A stretch of 13,190 bases of DNA from an uncultured Caryophanales bacterium (GTDB lineage Bacteria; Bacillota_I; Bacilli_A; RF39; UBA660). The first letter of the stretch is position 1. Each line of letters begins with the position of its first letter. Below are positions 1 to 8,028 of the stretch, piece after piece. The notes beneath the pieces are model-generated. The model did not search any database. It was not told the origin of the DNA and saw only the letters and a list, made by a program, of their open reading frames with translations. Position numbers and translations under genes: made by a program. Where the stretch lies: contig CAMYVT010000028.1 in the NCBI GenBank assembly GCA_947302515.1, positions 1 through 13,190 on the forward strand, written 5' to 3'.

Positions 1-548
1 ATTATGCTCTACAAGAAGCAACAGAAAAAAGTTTAATTCTATTTGATGAATTAGGTAGAGGAACTGCAACATATGATGGGATGAGTTTAGCTCAAGCAAT
101 ACTAGAATACATTCATGATAAGATTAAAGCAAAAACATTATTTTCAACACATTATCATGAATTAACAGTATTAGAAAAAGATTTAAAGAATTTAAAAAAT
201 GTTCATGTATCTGCTATAGAAGAAAATGGTAGAGTAACATTCTTACATAAAGTAAAACCAGGTGCAGTAGATAAAAGTTATGGTATCCATGTAGCAGCCT
301 TAGCTCATCTACCCGAAAGTTTAATCTCAAGAGCAGATGAAATACTAAGTGTTTATGAAAAGAAAAGTATTAAGAAAGAAACATTTACTCAAACATCATT
401 ATTTGAATTAACTGAAAAAGAAATAGAACCTAAGCAAGATAGAATAGAAGAAAAAATTAAAGAAATAAATCCATTAGAGATGACTCCTATGGAAGCATTA
501 ACTTTCCTTTATGAGTTAAACAAAGAAGTAAAAAGTAAGAATAAATAA
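1..548 (+). CDS. mutS: DNA mismatch repair protein MutS, C-terminal part (5' truncated by window)
   Basis: This is the last 181 residues of MutS, which binds mispaired bases and uses ATP to start mismatch repair; the frame is open from base 3. Visible are the Walker B segment [11 protein letters not shown] followed by [14 protein letters not shown], the ABC-ATPase switch histidine in FSTHYHELT, and the signature region [20 protein letters not shown], all diagnostic of MutS1 domain V. After the ATPase comes a charged linker and a short C-terminal helical segment ([15 protein letters not shown]) like the MutS tail that mediates oligomerisation. The Met at 81 is internal and not a start. The next gene begins 9 bases after the stop, so mutS probably leads this operon. 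No mutL follows here, although mutS-mutL is a common order. Identification is secure; only the N-terminal three quarters are missing. Confidence 0.97.
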   Translation, partial: YALQEATEKSLILFDELGRGTATYDGMSLAQAILEYIHDKIKAKTLFSTHYHELTVLEKDLKNLKNVHVSAIEENGRVTFLHKVKPGAVDKSYGIHVAALAHLPESLISRADEILSVYEKKSIKKETFTQTSLFELTEKEIEPKQDRIEEKIKEINPLEMTPMEALTFLYELNKEVKSKNK

Positions 549-557
549 GGTGATTAT

Positions 558-956
558 ATGGATATATTAAAACAATTATTTAGAGATCAAGAAATAAATA
601 TTATTTTGGAACAAATACCTAATATTAAAAAACATAATAAAGAAAACATATCTAAAATAATAAAATTATTAGCAGATCAAAAATGTAATAATAAAGAATT
701 AAGAAATATAATATTAACAAATCCAGATGTATTATTAAAAAATCCAGAGGATATAGAAGAATTAATATATAAATTAAAGGAATATAATGTATTACATTTA
801 AATAAGTCTTTTGATAATTATCCATATTTATTAAATCTAAAACCATATGAAATAGATACATTCATTTTTTTAAAACAAAAAGAAGGATTAAAAGAAGAAG
901 AAATAATAAAAATACTAGAAGATGAACCATATTTAATAGAAATTAATATGGTATAA
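558..956 (+). CDS. small helical protein with mTERF-like repeats, function unknown
   Basis: A 132-residue Leu/Ile/Lys/Glu-rich protein, predicted to be all alpha-helical, with no signal peptide or membrane segment. From about residue 47 it shows a repeated pattern of the form 'Pro-x-x-Leu-Leu, about 8 residues, helix, Leu-Lys': NPDVLLKNPEDIEELIYKLK, then YPYLLNLKPYEIDTFIFLK, then GLKEEEIIKILEDEPYLI. This resembles the roughly 30-residue mTERF helical repeats known from organelle nucleic-acid-binding proteins; the assignment is from pattern only. The start ATG follows a GGTGA ribosome site directly after the mutS stop. nusB begins 16 bases downstream, so it is co-transcribed with mutS and nusB. 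A nucleic-acid-binding role would suit these neighbours but is inference. An antisense reading frame across it is not credible. Confidence 0.85.
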   Translation: MDILKQLFRDQEINIILEQIPNIKKHNKENISKIIKLLADQKCNNKELRNIILTNPDVLLKNPEDIEELIYKLKEYNVLHLNKSFDNYPYLLNLKPYEIDTFIFLKQKEGLKEEEIIKILEDEPYLIEINMV

Positions 957-972
957 TAAAGTTGGTGATAAA

Positions 973-1380
973 ATGAAGAATAGAAGTGAGTTAAGAGAAG
1001 TAATAATGAAAGTACTATATCAAATAATATTACTAGATGGTTCTAGTGTTGAATATGATATAGATAATTTAATAAAAGAACAATTAGAAGTAGAAAATGA
1101 TTTTGTAAATGAAACTATTTTTGGAATTATAAAGAAAAAAGATAAATTAATAAAATTAGATAATAAGTATTTAAAAGATTGGACTATAGATAGATTAAAT
1201 TTAGTAGATCAAGCAATTTTACTATTAGGTACATATGAATTAATGTATACAGAAACACCATCTGTAGTTGCCATAAATGAAGCTATAGAGTTATCTAAAA
1301 AATATAGTGAAGAAGCAGTAACTAAAATGATTAATGGAGTATTAGATAAGATTTATCACGAAGAAGCAAAAGATAAGTAA
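973..1380 (+). CDS. nusB: transcription antitermination factor NusB
   Basis: NusB (135 residues, normal size) pairs with NusE/ribosomal protein S10 on boxA RNA to support rRNA antitermination. The family layout is visible: an N-terminal helix with ELREVIMKVLYQIILLDG, a central helical part, and the conserved second half WTIDRLNLVDQAILLLGTYE, then PSVVAINEAIELSKKYS and a C-terminal KMINGVLDKI. The usual N-terminal S-R-R/K-x-x-R motif is reduced to RSELRE. A GGTGA ribosome site lies 6 bases before the ATG. It sits between the mTERF-like gene and xseA; nusB beside xseA/xseB is common in Firmicutes, although folD, often found between them, is absent here. Confidence 0.95.
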   Translation: MKNRSELREVIMKVLYQIILLDGSSVEYDIDNLIKEQLEVENDFVNETIFGIIKKKDKLIKLDNKYLKDWTIDRLNLVDQAILLLGTYELMYTETPSVVAINEAIELSKKYSEEAVTKMINGVLDKIYHEEAKDK

Positions 1381-1394
1381 GGAAGGTGTTAATA

Positions 1395-2648
1395 TTGAAC
1401 GATAAATATATAACAGTAACACAACTTACAAGATATATAAAATATAAAATAGATAATGATGTAAATTTAAATGAAGTATTTTTAAAAGGAGAAATATCTA
1501 ATTTTAAAGCTCATAGTAGAGGTCATTACTATTTTACTTTAAAAGATGAAAATAGTAGAATTAATGCTATTATGTTTGCATCATCAACAAGAAACTTAAA
1601 ATTTACTCCAGAAGATGGTATGAAAGTATTAGTAACTGGAAAAATAAGTGTTTTTGAGACTACTGGTCAATATCAAATATATGTTAATGATATGTTAGAA
1701 GATGGGGTGGGAAATTTATATATAGCCTTTGAACAATTAAAGAAAAAACTCGAGGAAGAAGGCTTATTTAAGGAAGATCATAAAAAGAAAATAAAAAAAA
1801 TTCCAGAAAGAATCGGTATAATTACAGCTCCAACCGGCGCAGCAATAAAAGATATAATATCTACTATTAAAAGGAGATGGCCTTTTGCTGAAGTATATTT
1901 ATTTCCATCATTAGTTCAAGGAGAAGATGCTAAAGATGATATTGTAAAACAAATTACTAGAGCACAGGAATATGAATTGGATACATTAATAGTAGGTAGG
2001 GGAGGAGGCTCTATTGAAGATCTCTGGCCATTTAATGAAGAAATAGTAGCAAGAGCAATCTATGATTGTAAAATACCAGTAATAAGCGCAGTAGGACACG
2101 AAATAGATTTTACAATCTCAGACTTTGTAGCAGACTTAAGAGCACCAACTCCAACCGGAGCAGCAGAAATGGCTGTACCTGATATAAAAGATGTAGAAAA
2201 ATATTTAAATCAGGTAAAAATAAGATTAAATAATACAATTATTAATAAAATAAAACAAGACAGAAGGAAACTAAATGATCTTATTAATAGAAATATCTTA
2301 AAAAATCCTATTACTATTTATCAAACAAAAGAAATGATATTTGATAACTTAGTAGAAAGACTAAAATTTAGCCTTATTAATCTAACAAATATAAAAGAAA
2401 AAGAACTAATTAGAGTAAAACAATCATATATAATTCAAAATCCATATAAAGTATTAGATACAAAAAGTAATAAGTATTTACAAATAATATCTAAATTAGA
2501 AACTTTATCCCCATTACTTACTTTAAAAAGAGGTTATACTATTACTAAAAAAGAAGGTAAAGTAGTAAGTAGTAGTAAAGATATTAAAAAAGGAGATAAA
2601 TTAGAACTAGAATTTACTGATGGATTAGTAAATACTGAAGTAATATAA
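1395..2648 (+). CDS. xseA: exodeoxyribonuclease VII large subunit
   Basis: Large subunit of exonuclease VII, which degrades single-stranded DNA to oligonucleotides together with several XseB subunits. The N-terminal OB-fold DNA-binding domain (about residues 5-100) carries EVFLKGEISNFKAHSRGHYY and FTLKDENSRINAIMF. The catalytic domain carries PERIGIITAPTGAAIKDI, VGRGGGSIEDLWPFNEE, SAVGHEIDFTISDFVAD and LRAPTPTGAAE. A coiled-coil stretch follows, then the typical C-terminal LKRGYTI...GDKLELEF segment. The frame could also open at GTG 1386. However, the purine-rich site AAGGAAGGTG covers that codon and lies at proper distance from TTG 1395, so I place the start at 1395 (417 residues). It begins just after the nusB stop, and xseB follows after 10 bases. 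The family is certain; the start is likely. Confidence 0.95.
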   Translation: MNDKYITVTQLTRYIKYKIDNDVNLNEVFLKGEISNFKAHSRGHYYFTLKDENSRINAIMFASSTRNLKFTPEDGMKVLVTGKISVFETTGQYQIYVNDMLEDGVGNLYIAFEQLKKKLEEEGLFKEDHKKKIKKIPERIGIITAPTGAAIKDIISTIKRRWPFAEVYLFPSLVQGEDAKDDIVKQITRAQEYELDTLIVGRGGGSIEDLWPFNEEIVARAIYDCKIPVISAVGHEIDFTISDFVADLRAPTPTGAAEMAVPDIKDVEKYLNQVKIRLNNTIINKIKQDRRKLNDLINRNILKNPITIYQTKEMIFDNLVERLKFSLINLTNIKEKELIRVKQSYIIQNPYKVLDTKSNKYLQIISKLETLSPLLTLKRGYTITKKEGKVVSSSKDIKKGDKLELEFTDGLVNTEVI

Positions 2649-2658
2649 GGAGGAAATT

Positions 2659-2892
2659 ATGGCAGAAAAAAAAGAAAAAGAATTAAGTTTTGAAGAATCA
2701 TTAGAAAACTTAGAATCTATAGTAAAAAAACTAGAAACTGGAGAAGTACCACTAGATGATGCTATTACTGAATTTAATAAAGCAATGCAGTTAGCAAAGT
2801 CTTGTGATGCAAAATTAAAAAATGCTGAAGAAGCAATTACCAAATTAGTAAAAGAAAATGGAGATATTGTAGATTTCCAGGTAGAAGAATAA
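2659..2892 (+). CDS. xseB: exodeoxyribonuclease VII small subunit
   Basis: The 77-residue small subunit of exonuclease VII. It matches the family in SFEESLENLESIVKKLETGE, then VPLDDAITEFNKAMQLAKSC and a C-terminal helix, forming the antiparallel helical hairpin that binds the XseA coiled coil. The short acidic tail is normal. A strong AAGGAGG ribosome site precedes the ATG. It is the last gene of the mutS-nusB-xseAB run and is followed directly by a terminator. The protein contains many lysines and no arginine, typical of this genome and in contrast to the arginine-rich protein encoded at 8028-8636. Confidence 0.95.
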   Translation: MAEKKEKELSFEESLENLESIVKKLETGEVPLDDAITEFNKAMQLAKSCDAKLKNAEEAITKLVKENGDIVDFQVEE

Positions 2893-2919
2893 AAAAACGA
2901 TTTTAAATCGTTTTTTTTT
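2891..2919 (+). terminator. intrinsic terminator after xseB
   Basis: An A-run, the inverted repeat CGATT-TTA-AATCG (2898-2910) and nine T's follow the xseB stop directly. The A-run can pair with the T-run to lengthen the short GC-poor stem. It closes the mutS-xseB operon. Confidence 0.85.
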
Positions 2920-2951
2920 ATAAATAAAATGTTTTAATAAATTCATATTTA

Positions 2952-2980
2952 TTGATTTAATAACTTATAATTTGTATAAT
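2952..2980 (+). promoter_or_regulatory. sigma-A type promoter for the repeat surface protein gene
   Basis: TTGATT at 2952-2957 and a perfect TATAAT at 2975-2980 are separated by 17 bases. This is the only good promoter in the gap between the xseB terminator and the large surface protein gene. It predicts a start near 2987 and a leader of about 30 bases. Confidence 0.7.
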
Positions 2981-3016
2981 ATAAATGGTATATAATAAGA
3001 TATTGGAGTGGTATGA

Positions 3017-6000
3017 ATGAATAAAAGAAACATATTTTTAATTCTTATATTAATTCTTTTTATAATGCCTAACGTTTATGCCACAACTGTATCTAATGAT
3101 TTAACAAGTAATAGTACATATAAAAGTAATTCAAAAAGAGTTAAAATAGCCAAAGTAGGTCAATATACACAAGATAATTATGATGGTAGTCAAGAAACAG
3201 TAAATCAACAAATTAAATTGGGAAGAATAACAGGTTCACCTGCCTTAGCAAATGCCTGTCAAGGATTAGCCATAACTGATAATCATTTAATTATATCTCA
3301 AAGTATGGATGCTTATGATGAAAGATTTAATCCAAATATTAAAAATCCTATAATGGCAATAAATAAAAGTAATTTATCTAAAGCGTTTACAAAGAAATAT
3401 AGTATTCGTCATGGAAATGATATGACATATAATAAAAATACACAAGAAGTTTATATAATTAAACGTGTTTCACAAGCAAGTTATTTAGAAGACGTTCCAG
3501 GAACTTACTTAACAGTTCATAATTCAAGTGATCTTACTTTAAAAAGAACAATTGATTTATCTGATAACAATGGGTTAGCAATCGCCTATAATTCAAAAGA
3601 AGATAATTATTACTGGGCATTATCAATTAAGACTATAAATATTTTAAATAATAGTTTTAGTAAAACAGGAAATAAAATAGCAAATACCATTGGAGATAAT
3701 TTTTGTAAAGTTGGGCAGACTATGTCTGTTATAAATAATAAATTATATTATCTAACAGTTAAAAACAAACCAGTTATTTGTTCAAATAGTGATGGTTATG
3801 CCAGAGATGATGCAGTTATTTTTTCATTTGATGAAAATGGTAATTTTTACAAAACATATTATGTATTAAGAAGTGATATGATATCAGAGCCTAGTACAAA
3901 ATATTTAGTAGAATTTGAAGGTATAGATGTAGATGAATCTACTGGAATTATTTATTTTATTGCAAATAAATATACTTATAATAAATCTACAGATGCTGGA
4001 GATCTTCCTACTTTAGCAATATTATTATATAAAGCAGATTCAGCAGTTAAAATAAGATATAAAATAGATAAAAAAACGACTACCTTAGATGTAGCTCCTT
4101 CTGAAGATCTATCTATTAATGATGATGGATATGTTATGAAAGCAAGTGTATCATCTTCACCTATATTGCATACTTTAAAATATGGAAGTAAATTAACCAA
4201 TACACTATATAATGTATATAGTAATTCACCTAATAAAACGGGAATTAATTTAATAAGAAAAGGATATAAATTAGAAAGCGGTAAAGAGTGGAAGAGTACT
4301 ACCGGAGATAAAAAAGGAACAGTTTATGATCATGCTAAAACTACATATACTGCATTAAGTTTTAATGGTCCATCATTAACAGATACAACTATTACTTTGA
4401 TGCCAAACTGGATTCCTAATAAAATAAATATCAGATTCCATGTAAATGGTGGTGTACTTGATAGTAATCATGGAAGTAGTATTTCTGTCTCAAACAATTT
4501 AATAACTGTAAATGGAAACAATATAGTTCAATCAGTTAATTATGGACAACAATTAGGAGAAAATGGACTGGCAGATTATAACAATTCTAATTATATAAAT
4601 ATTAAAAAAACAGGATATAAAATTAAAACTGATGCTCAGTGGAATTCTAAAGCAGATGGTACTGGTAAAAATTATAGTCAATCATACCAATATAAAGCCA
4701 GTGATTTTTGTGATGCATCAGATGGAGATTGTACCATAACACTTTATGCTAATTGGACACCAGTTAATTATAGTTTAACTTACAACTTAAATGGAGGAAC
4801 CGTTACTGGTAATCCCACTACATATAATATTGAAAGTAATTCTATTACATTAAAAAACCCTACTAAAGCAGGATATACATTTACTGGTTGGACAGGTACT
4901 GGTTTATCTTCTAAAACTAAAACAGTTACCATTCCTAAAGGCTCAACTGGTAATAGAACATATACTGCAAATTGGGAACTAAATAAAGTAAATATCAGTT
5001 TTAATATGAATAATGGTAGTTTAGCAACAGAACATGGTGAAACCGTATCTTATGATGGAAGTTTAATAACATTAAATAATAATACTATCGTTCAAACAGT
5101 AAATTATGGTAAATATTTAAGTGATAATGGTCTTGCTAATTATAACAATAAAAACTATATTAATATAACAAGAAAAGGCTATACTGCAAAAACTGGTGCT
5201 GAATGGAATACAAAAAATGATGGAACTGGAAAAGATTTTGATCAGGAATCATCATATGCAGCTAGTGAATTCTGTAATGCTACCAATAGTAGTTGTAATG
5301 TAACTTTATACGTTAATTGGAAACCAATAAATTATACAATTACTTATAAACTAAGTGGTGGCACAGTTTCATCAAATAAGAATAACTATACTATTGAAAC
5401 TAGTAGCTTTACATTAAATAATCCATCTAAAAATGGATATACATTTACTGGTTGGACAGGTACTGGATTATCAAGTGAATCAACTAATGTTACAATATCT
5501 AAAGGATCAACAGGTAATAGGACATATACTGCAAATTATACAGCTAATCAATATACAATTTCATTTAATTCTAATGGCGGAAGTGCAGTTAATAATATTA
5601 CGGGATATTATGGAAGTAATATTATAGAACCAGCAAATCCAACTAAAACAGGATTTAAGTTTGCCGGATGGTATGAAAACACCTCTTTAACTAATCTATA
5701 TACTTTTGGAACTATGCCTGATCATAATATAACTTTATATGCAAAATGGACTGAAAATGAAAATACTATTAAATATGTATTAAATGGAGGATCAAATAAT
5801 CAGAACAATCCAACAACATATCACTCTGGTGAAGAAAAAACTATTTATAATCCATCAAGAACAGGCTACAATTTTATGGGTTGGTATTTAGAAAGTACTT
5901 TTATTAATAAAGTAGAAAAAATATCAAGTGATATGAATAGTGATATAGTATTGTATGCAAAATGGGAAAATGGTGATTATACTATTACATTTAATAGTAA

Positions 6001-7783
6001 TGGTGGAAGTAATGTAAATAGTATTTCTAAAAAATATGGTGAAGAAATAATCTCACCATCAGATCCAACAAAAGAAGGATATAGTTTTGCTGGATGGTAT
6101 ACTGATCAAAATTATACCAATCAATTTATTTTTAGTACTATGCCAAATGAAAATATAGAATTATATGCTAAATGGGTAGAAAATACATATACTATAGAAT
6201 TTATTACAAATGGTGGTACAGAATTAAACAATATAGAAGTTGAATATAATAATAAGGTCATTAGGCCATCAGATCCTAAAAAAGAAGGCAACACATTTAT
6301 TGATTGGTATACTAATGAATCATTAACTAATAAGTACAACTTTGATCTTCCAGTAACTAGTAATTTAAAATTATATGCTAAATGGGATATAAATACTTAT
6401 ACAATTACTTTTGTTACAGATGGAGGAAATGAAATATCTCCTATTTCAGTAAGGTATAATAATTCTATATCCATGCCAAATAATCCAGTAAAAAATGGAT
6501 ATAATTTTATATACTGGGTTGATGATAATAATGAAGAATTTACTCTAAGTAATATGCCTGGATATGATATTACATTATATGCAATATGGGATGAAAAAAA
6601 TTATACAATAAGTTTTAATTCAAATGGTGGAAGCAATGTTAATAGTATTTCAGCAAAATATGGTGAAAATATAGAAGAACCAGAAGATCCAACAAAAGCT
6701 GATAATAAATTTGCAGGGTGGTATAAGAATAGTGATTTGACAGAACTATATAGCTTTACTACAATGCCTAATGAGAATATAACACTATATGCAAAATGGG
6801 TAAAAAATGCAAATATAATAAATTATGAACTAGCTGGTGGAGAAAATAATGTGAACAATATTACATCATTTAATAATGGAGAAGAAGTAGAACTGTTAAA
6901 TCCAACAAAAAAAGGTTCTATATTTAAAGGATGGTATTTAGAAGCTACATATCAAAATAAAATAACTATTATTACTTCTGATATGAATGAAGATATAACA
7001 CTATATGCAAAATGGGAACCAATTCCATATCATATAACATATATAAGTAATGGTGGAAGTAGTATTAATTCTATTCAAAAAACATACGATGAGGAAATAG
7101 AAGAACCAGAAGATCCAATTAGAAAAGGATATCAATTTTTAGGTTGGTATAGTGATGAAGATCTTAATAATTTATATATTTTTTCAACGATGCCAGATCA
7201 TGATATAACATTATATGCTAAATGGGAAATTAAAACTTATATAATTACTTTTATTACTAACGGCGGAAGTGCAGTTAATCCAATAGCTGCTAAATTTGGT
7301 GAAGTAGTTGTAGAACCAAATCAACCATATAAAGATAATTACAAGTTTACTGGTTGGTTTTCTGATCAATCATTAAGTTCATTATATAGTTTTACTACTA
7401 TGCCAGAAAGTGATATTACATTGTATGCTGGATGGATAAGTAATAATTATAATGTAATAAGATATGTATTAGATGGAGGAATTAATTATCCACAAAATCC
7501 AACTTATTTTCTAACAGGAGAAGAAAAATCACTAAACGCACCAACTAAAGAAGGATATACATTTATTGGTTGGTATAGTGATCCAGAGTATCAACATAGA
7601 GTAGATAAAATAACTAATCAAATAAATGATGATATAACACTATATGCTAAGTGGGAAGAAGGAGTTCTTGTTAGTGTTCCTTTAACAGGTTTAAATAAGA
7701 ATATAATTATAACTATTATTTCAATAATAGTAATATTAGGATCATCAATTTACATATACTATGTTATTAATGATAATAAATAA
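3017..7783 (+). CDS. secreted, probably cell-wall-anchored protein with 14 Listeria-Bacteroides (InlB B / Flg_new) repeats
   Basis: A 1588-residue surface protein. Residues 1-23 form a Sec signal peptide (MNKR, then a long Leu/Ile core, probable cleavage after VYA). Residues about 24-385 are an unrecognised domain with several 'D-x-x-T/N-x-x-Y-I/W' hairpin-like strands (GNDMTYNKNTQEVYII, GIDVDESTGIIYFIANK), suggestive of a beta-propeller. Residues 388-465 are a degenerate module. Residues 466-1546 are 14 tandem modules with the hallmarks 'I-x-F/Y-x-x-N-G-G', 'P-T-K-x-G-Y-x-F-x-G-W-Y' and 'I-T-L-Y-A-K-W'. The end has VPLTG (1554-1558), a hydrophobic helix and a short tail ending NDNK, as in sortase substrates. 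Such modules are common in Gram-positive surface proteins; an adhesion role is inference. GGAG at 3005 selects ATG 3017; ATG 3013 stops after three codons. It is a single-gene unit with its own promoter and terminator. Confidence 0.93.
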   Translation: MNKRNIFLILILILFIMPNVYATTVSNDLTSNSTYKSNSKRVKIAKVGQYTQDNYDGSQETVNQQIKLGRITGSPALANACQGLAITDNHLIISQSMDAYDERFNPNIKNPIMAINKSNLSKAFTKKYSIRHGNDMTYNKNTQEVYIIKRVSQASYLEDVPGTYLTVHNSSDLTLKRTIDLSDNNGLAIAYNSKEDNYYWALSIKTINILNNSFSKTGNKIANTIGDNFCKVGQTMSVINNKLYYLTVKNKPVICSNSDGYARDDAVIFSFDENGNFYKTYYVLRSDMISEPSTKYLVEFEGIDVDESTGIIYFIANKYTYNKSTDAGDLPTLAILLYKADSAVKIRYKIDKKTTTLDVAPSEDLSINDDGYVMKASVSSSPILHTLKYGSKLTNTLYNVYSNSPNKTGINLIRKGYKLESGKEWKSTTGDKKGTVYDHAKTTYTALSFNGPSLTDTTITLMPNWIPNKINIRFHVNGGVLDSNHGSSISVSNNLITVNGNNIVQSVNYGQQLGENGLADYNNSNYINIKKTGYKIKTDAQWNSKADGTGKNYSQSYQYKASDFCDASDGDCTITLYANWTPVNYSLTYNLNGGTVTGNPTTYNIESNSITLKNPTKAGYTFTGWTGTGLSSKTKTVTIPKGSTGNRTYTANWELNKVNISFNMNNGSLATEHGETVSYDGSLITLNNNTIVQTVNYGKYLSDNGLANYNNKNYINITRKGYTAKTGAEWNTKNDGTGKDFDQESSYAASEFCNATNSSCNVTLYVNWKPINYTITYKLSGGTVSSNKNNYTIETSSFTLNNPSKNGYTFTGWTGTGLSSESTNVTISKGSTGNRTYTANYTANQYTISFNSNGGSAVNNITGYYGSNIIEPANPTKTGFKFAGWYENTSLTNLYTFGTMPDHNITLYAKWTENENTIKYVLNGGSNNQNNPTTYHSGEEKTIYNPSRTGYNFMGWYLESTFINKVEKISSDMNSDIVLYAKWENGDYTITFNSNGGSNVNSISKKYGEEIISPSDPTKEGYSFAGWYTDQNYTNQFIFSTMPNENIELYAKWVENTYTIEFITNGGTELNNIEVEYNNKVIRPSDPKKEGNTFIDWYTNESLTNKYNFDLPVTSNLKLYAKWDINTYTITFVTDGGNEISPISVRYNNSISMPNNPVKNGYNFIYWVDDNNEEFTLSNMPGYDITLYAIWDEKNYTISFNSNGGSNVNSISAKYGENIEEPEDPTKADNKFAGWYKNSDLTELYSFTTMPNENITLYAKWVKNANIINYELAGGENNVNNITSFNNGEEVELLNPTKKGSIFKGWYLEATYQNKITIITSDMNEDITLYAKWEPIPYHITYISNGGSSINSIQKTYDEEIEEPEDPIRKGYQFLGWYSDEDLNNLYIFSTMPDHDITLYAKWEIKTYIITFITNGGSAVNPIAAKFGEVVVEPNQPYKDNYKFTGWFSDQSLSSLYSFTTMPESDITLYAGWISNNYNVIRYVLDGGINYPQNPTYFLTGEEKSLNAPTKEGYTFIGWYSDPEYQHRVDKITNQINDDITLYAKWEEGVLVSVPLTGLNKNIIITIISIIVILGSSIYIYYVINDNK
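4178..7654 (+). repeat. tandem InlB B / Flg_new module array within the surface protein gene
   Basis: A degenerate module (4178-4411) is followed by 14 modules, each ending in a Trp codon of the L-Y-A-K-W type. Module lengths in residues are 115, 73, 115, 73, 70, 72, 70, 70, 68, 70, 72, 70, 70, 73. Modules 1 and 3 are a long type with an extra segment of about 45 residues containing a C-x6-C pair (FCDASDGDC and FCNATNSSC). Modules 2 and 4 share GWTGTGLSS. Modules 6, 11 and 14 form a subtype beginning with a YVLNGG-like or YELAGG-like strand and carrying GEE before the NP/AP-T/S step. The others are the common FNSNGGS type. Confidence 0.92.
4412..5539 (+). repeat. 564-bp tandem duplication (modules 1-2 and 3-4)
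   Basis: Modules 1+2 (4412-4975) and modules 3+4 (4976-5539) are each exactly 564 bases with no net insertion or deletion. At the same offset there is a perfect 32-base match (4871-4902 and 5435-5466), encoding GYTFTGWTGTG. Protein similarity is clear along the whole unit. This indicates duplication of a two-module block followed by divergence. Confidence 0.85.
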
Positions 7784-7808
7784 AAAAACGATTCTAAATC
7801 GTTTTTTT
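7784..7808. terminator. bidirectional terminator between convergent operons
   Basis: A-run, CGATT-CTA-AATCG (7789-7801) and a seven-T run. Read on either strand it gives a hairpin followed by T's, so it can end both the surface protein gene (+) and the two-gene operon arriving on the minus strand. The minus-strand stop codon at 7807-7809 overlaps its edge. It is almost identical to the terminator after xseB. Confidence 0.85.
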
Positions 7809-8028
7809 AATTTGAATTCTTAAATAATAGTAAAGATGCTAATCTAAATTCTTCATCATTTTCTAATGGTATATATAAATCTTTATCATCTATAGAACTT
7901 TTTCTTATCATAACATCATCAGGATCAACTAAATTAGACAAGAATACATAACTAATATCATTATCATAAACTTCTTTCATGATAATATAATCTTTATTAT
8001 CAATAGTCATAACTTCTAATTCTTTCAT
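7807..8028 (-). CDS. small DUF1292-like protein
   Basis: A 73-residue acidic soluble protein. The layout 'M-T-I-x-x-K-D-Y-I-I-M-K-E-V' then 'Y-V-F-L-S-N-L', then 'YIPLENDEEFRLASLLL', resembles the small DUF1292 (YrzB-type) proteins of Firmicutes, whose function is not known. The match is from pattern and size only. Its ATG shares one base with the stop codon of the upstream gene (TAATG), and a strong GGAGGTG site at 8035-8041 lies inside that gene's last codons, so translation is probably coupled. It ends at the bidirectional terminator. Confidence 0.8.
   Translation of the reverse strand: MKELEVMTIDNKDYIIMKEVYDNDISYVFLSNLVDPDDVMIRKSSIDDKDLYIPLENDEEFRLASLLLFKNSN

Noticed and set aside
652..861. 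Minus-strand reading frame of 69 codons
   Set aside because: Antisense to the mTERF-like gene, composed almost only of Leu/Ile/Tyr, no ribosome site; a shadow of AT-rich coding sequence.
2625..2843. Minus-strand reading frame opposite xseB
   Set aside because: Ser/Phe-rich shadow of a certain gene with no start signals.
3013..3024. Three-codon mini reading frame ATG AAT GAA TAA overlapping the start of the surface protein gene
   Set aside because: Probably chance in AT-rich sequence; the GGAG site is better spaced for ATG 3017.
3976..6339. Short frames inside the surface protein gene (3976-4200 -, 5433-5627 +, 6121-6339 -)
   Set aside because: They lie within the repeat-coding frame, whose protein pattern is continuous; none has a ribosome site or recognisable domain.
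4412..7654. CRISPR-like array
   Set aside because: The periodic sequence is in-frame protein modules of about 210 bases with diverged bases, not short identical repeats with unique spacers.
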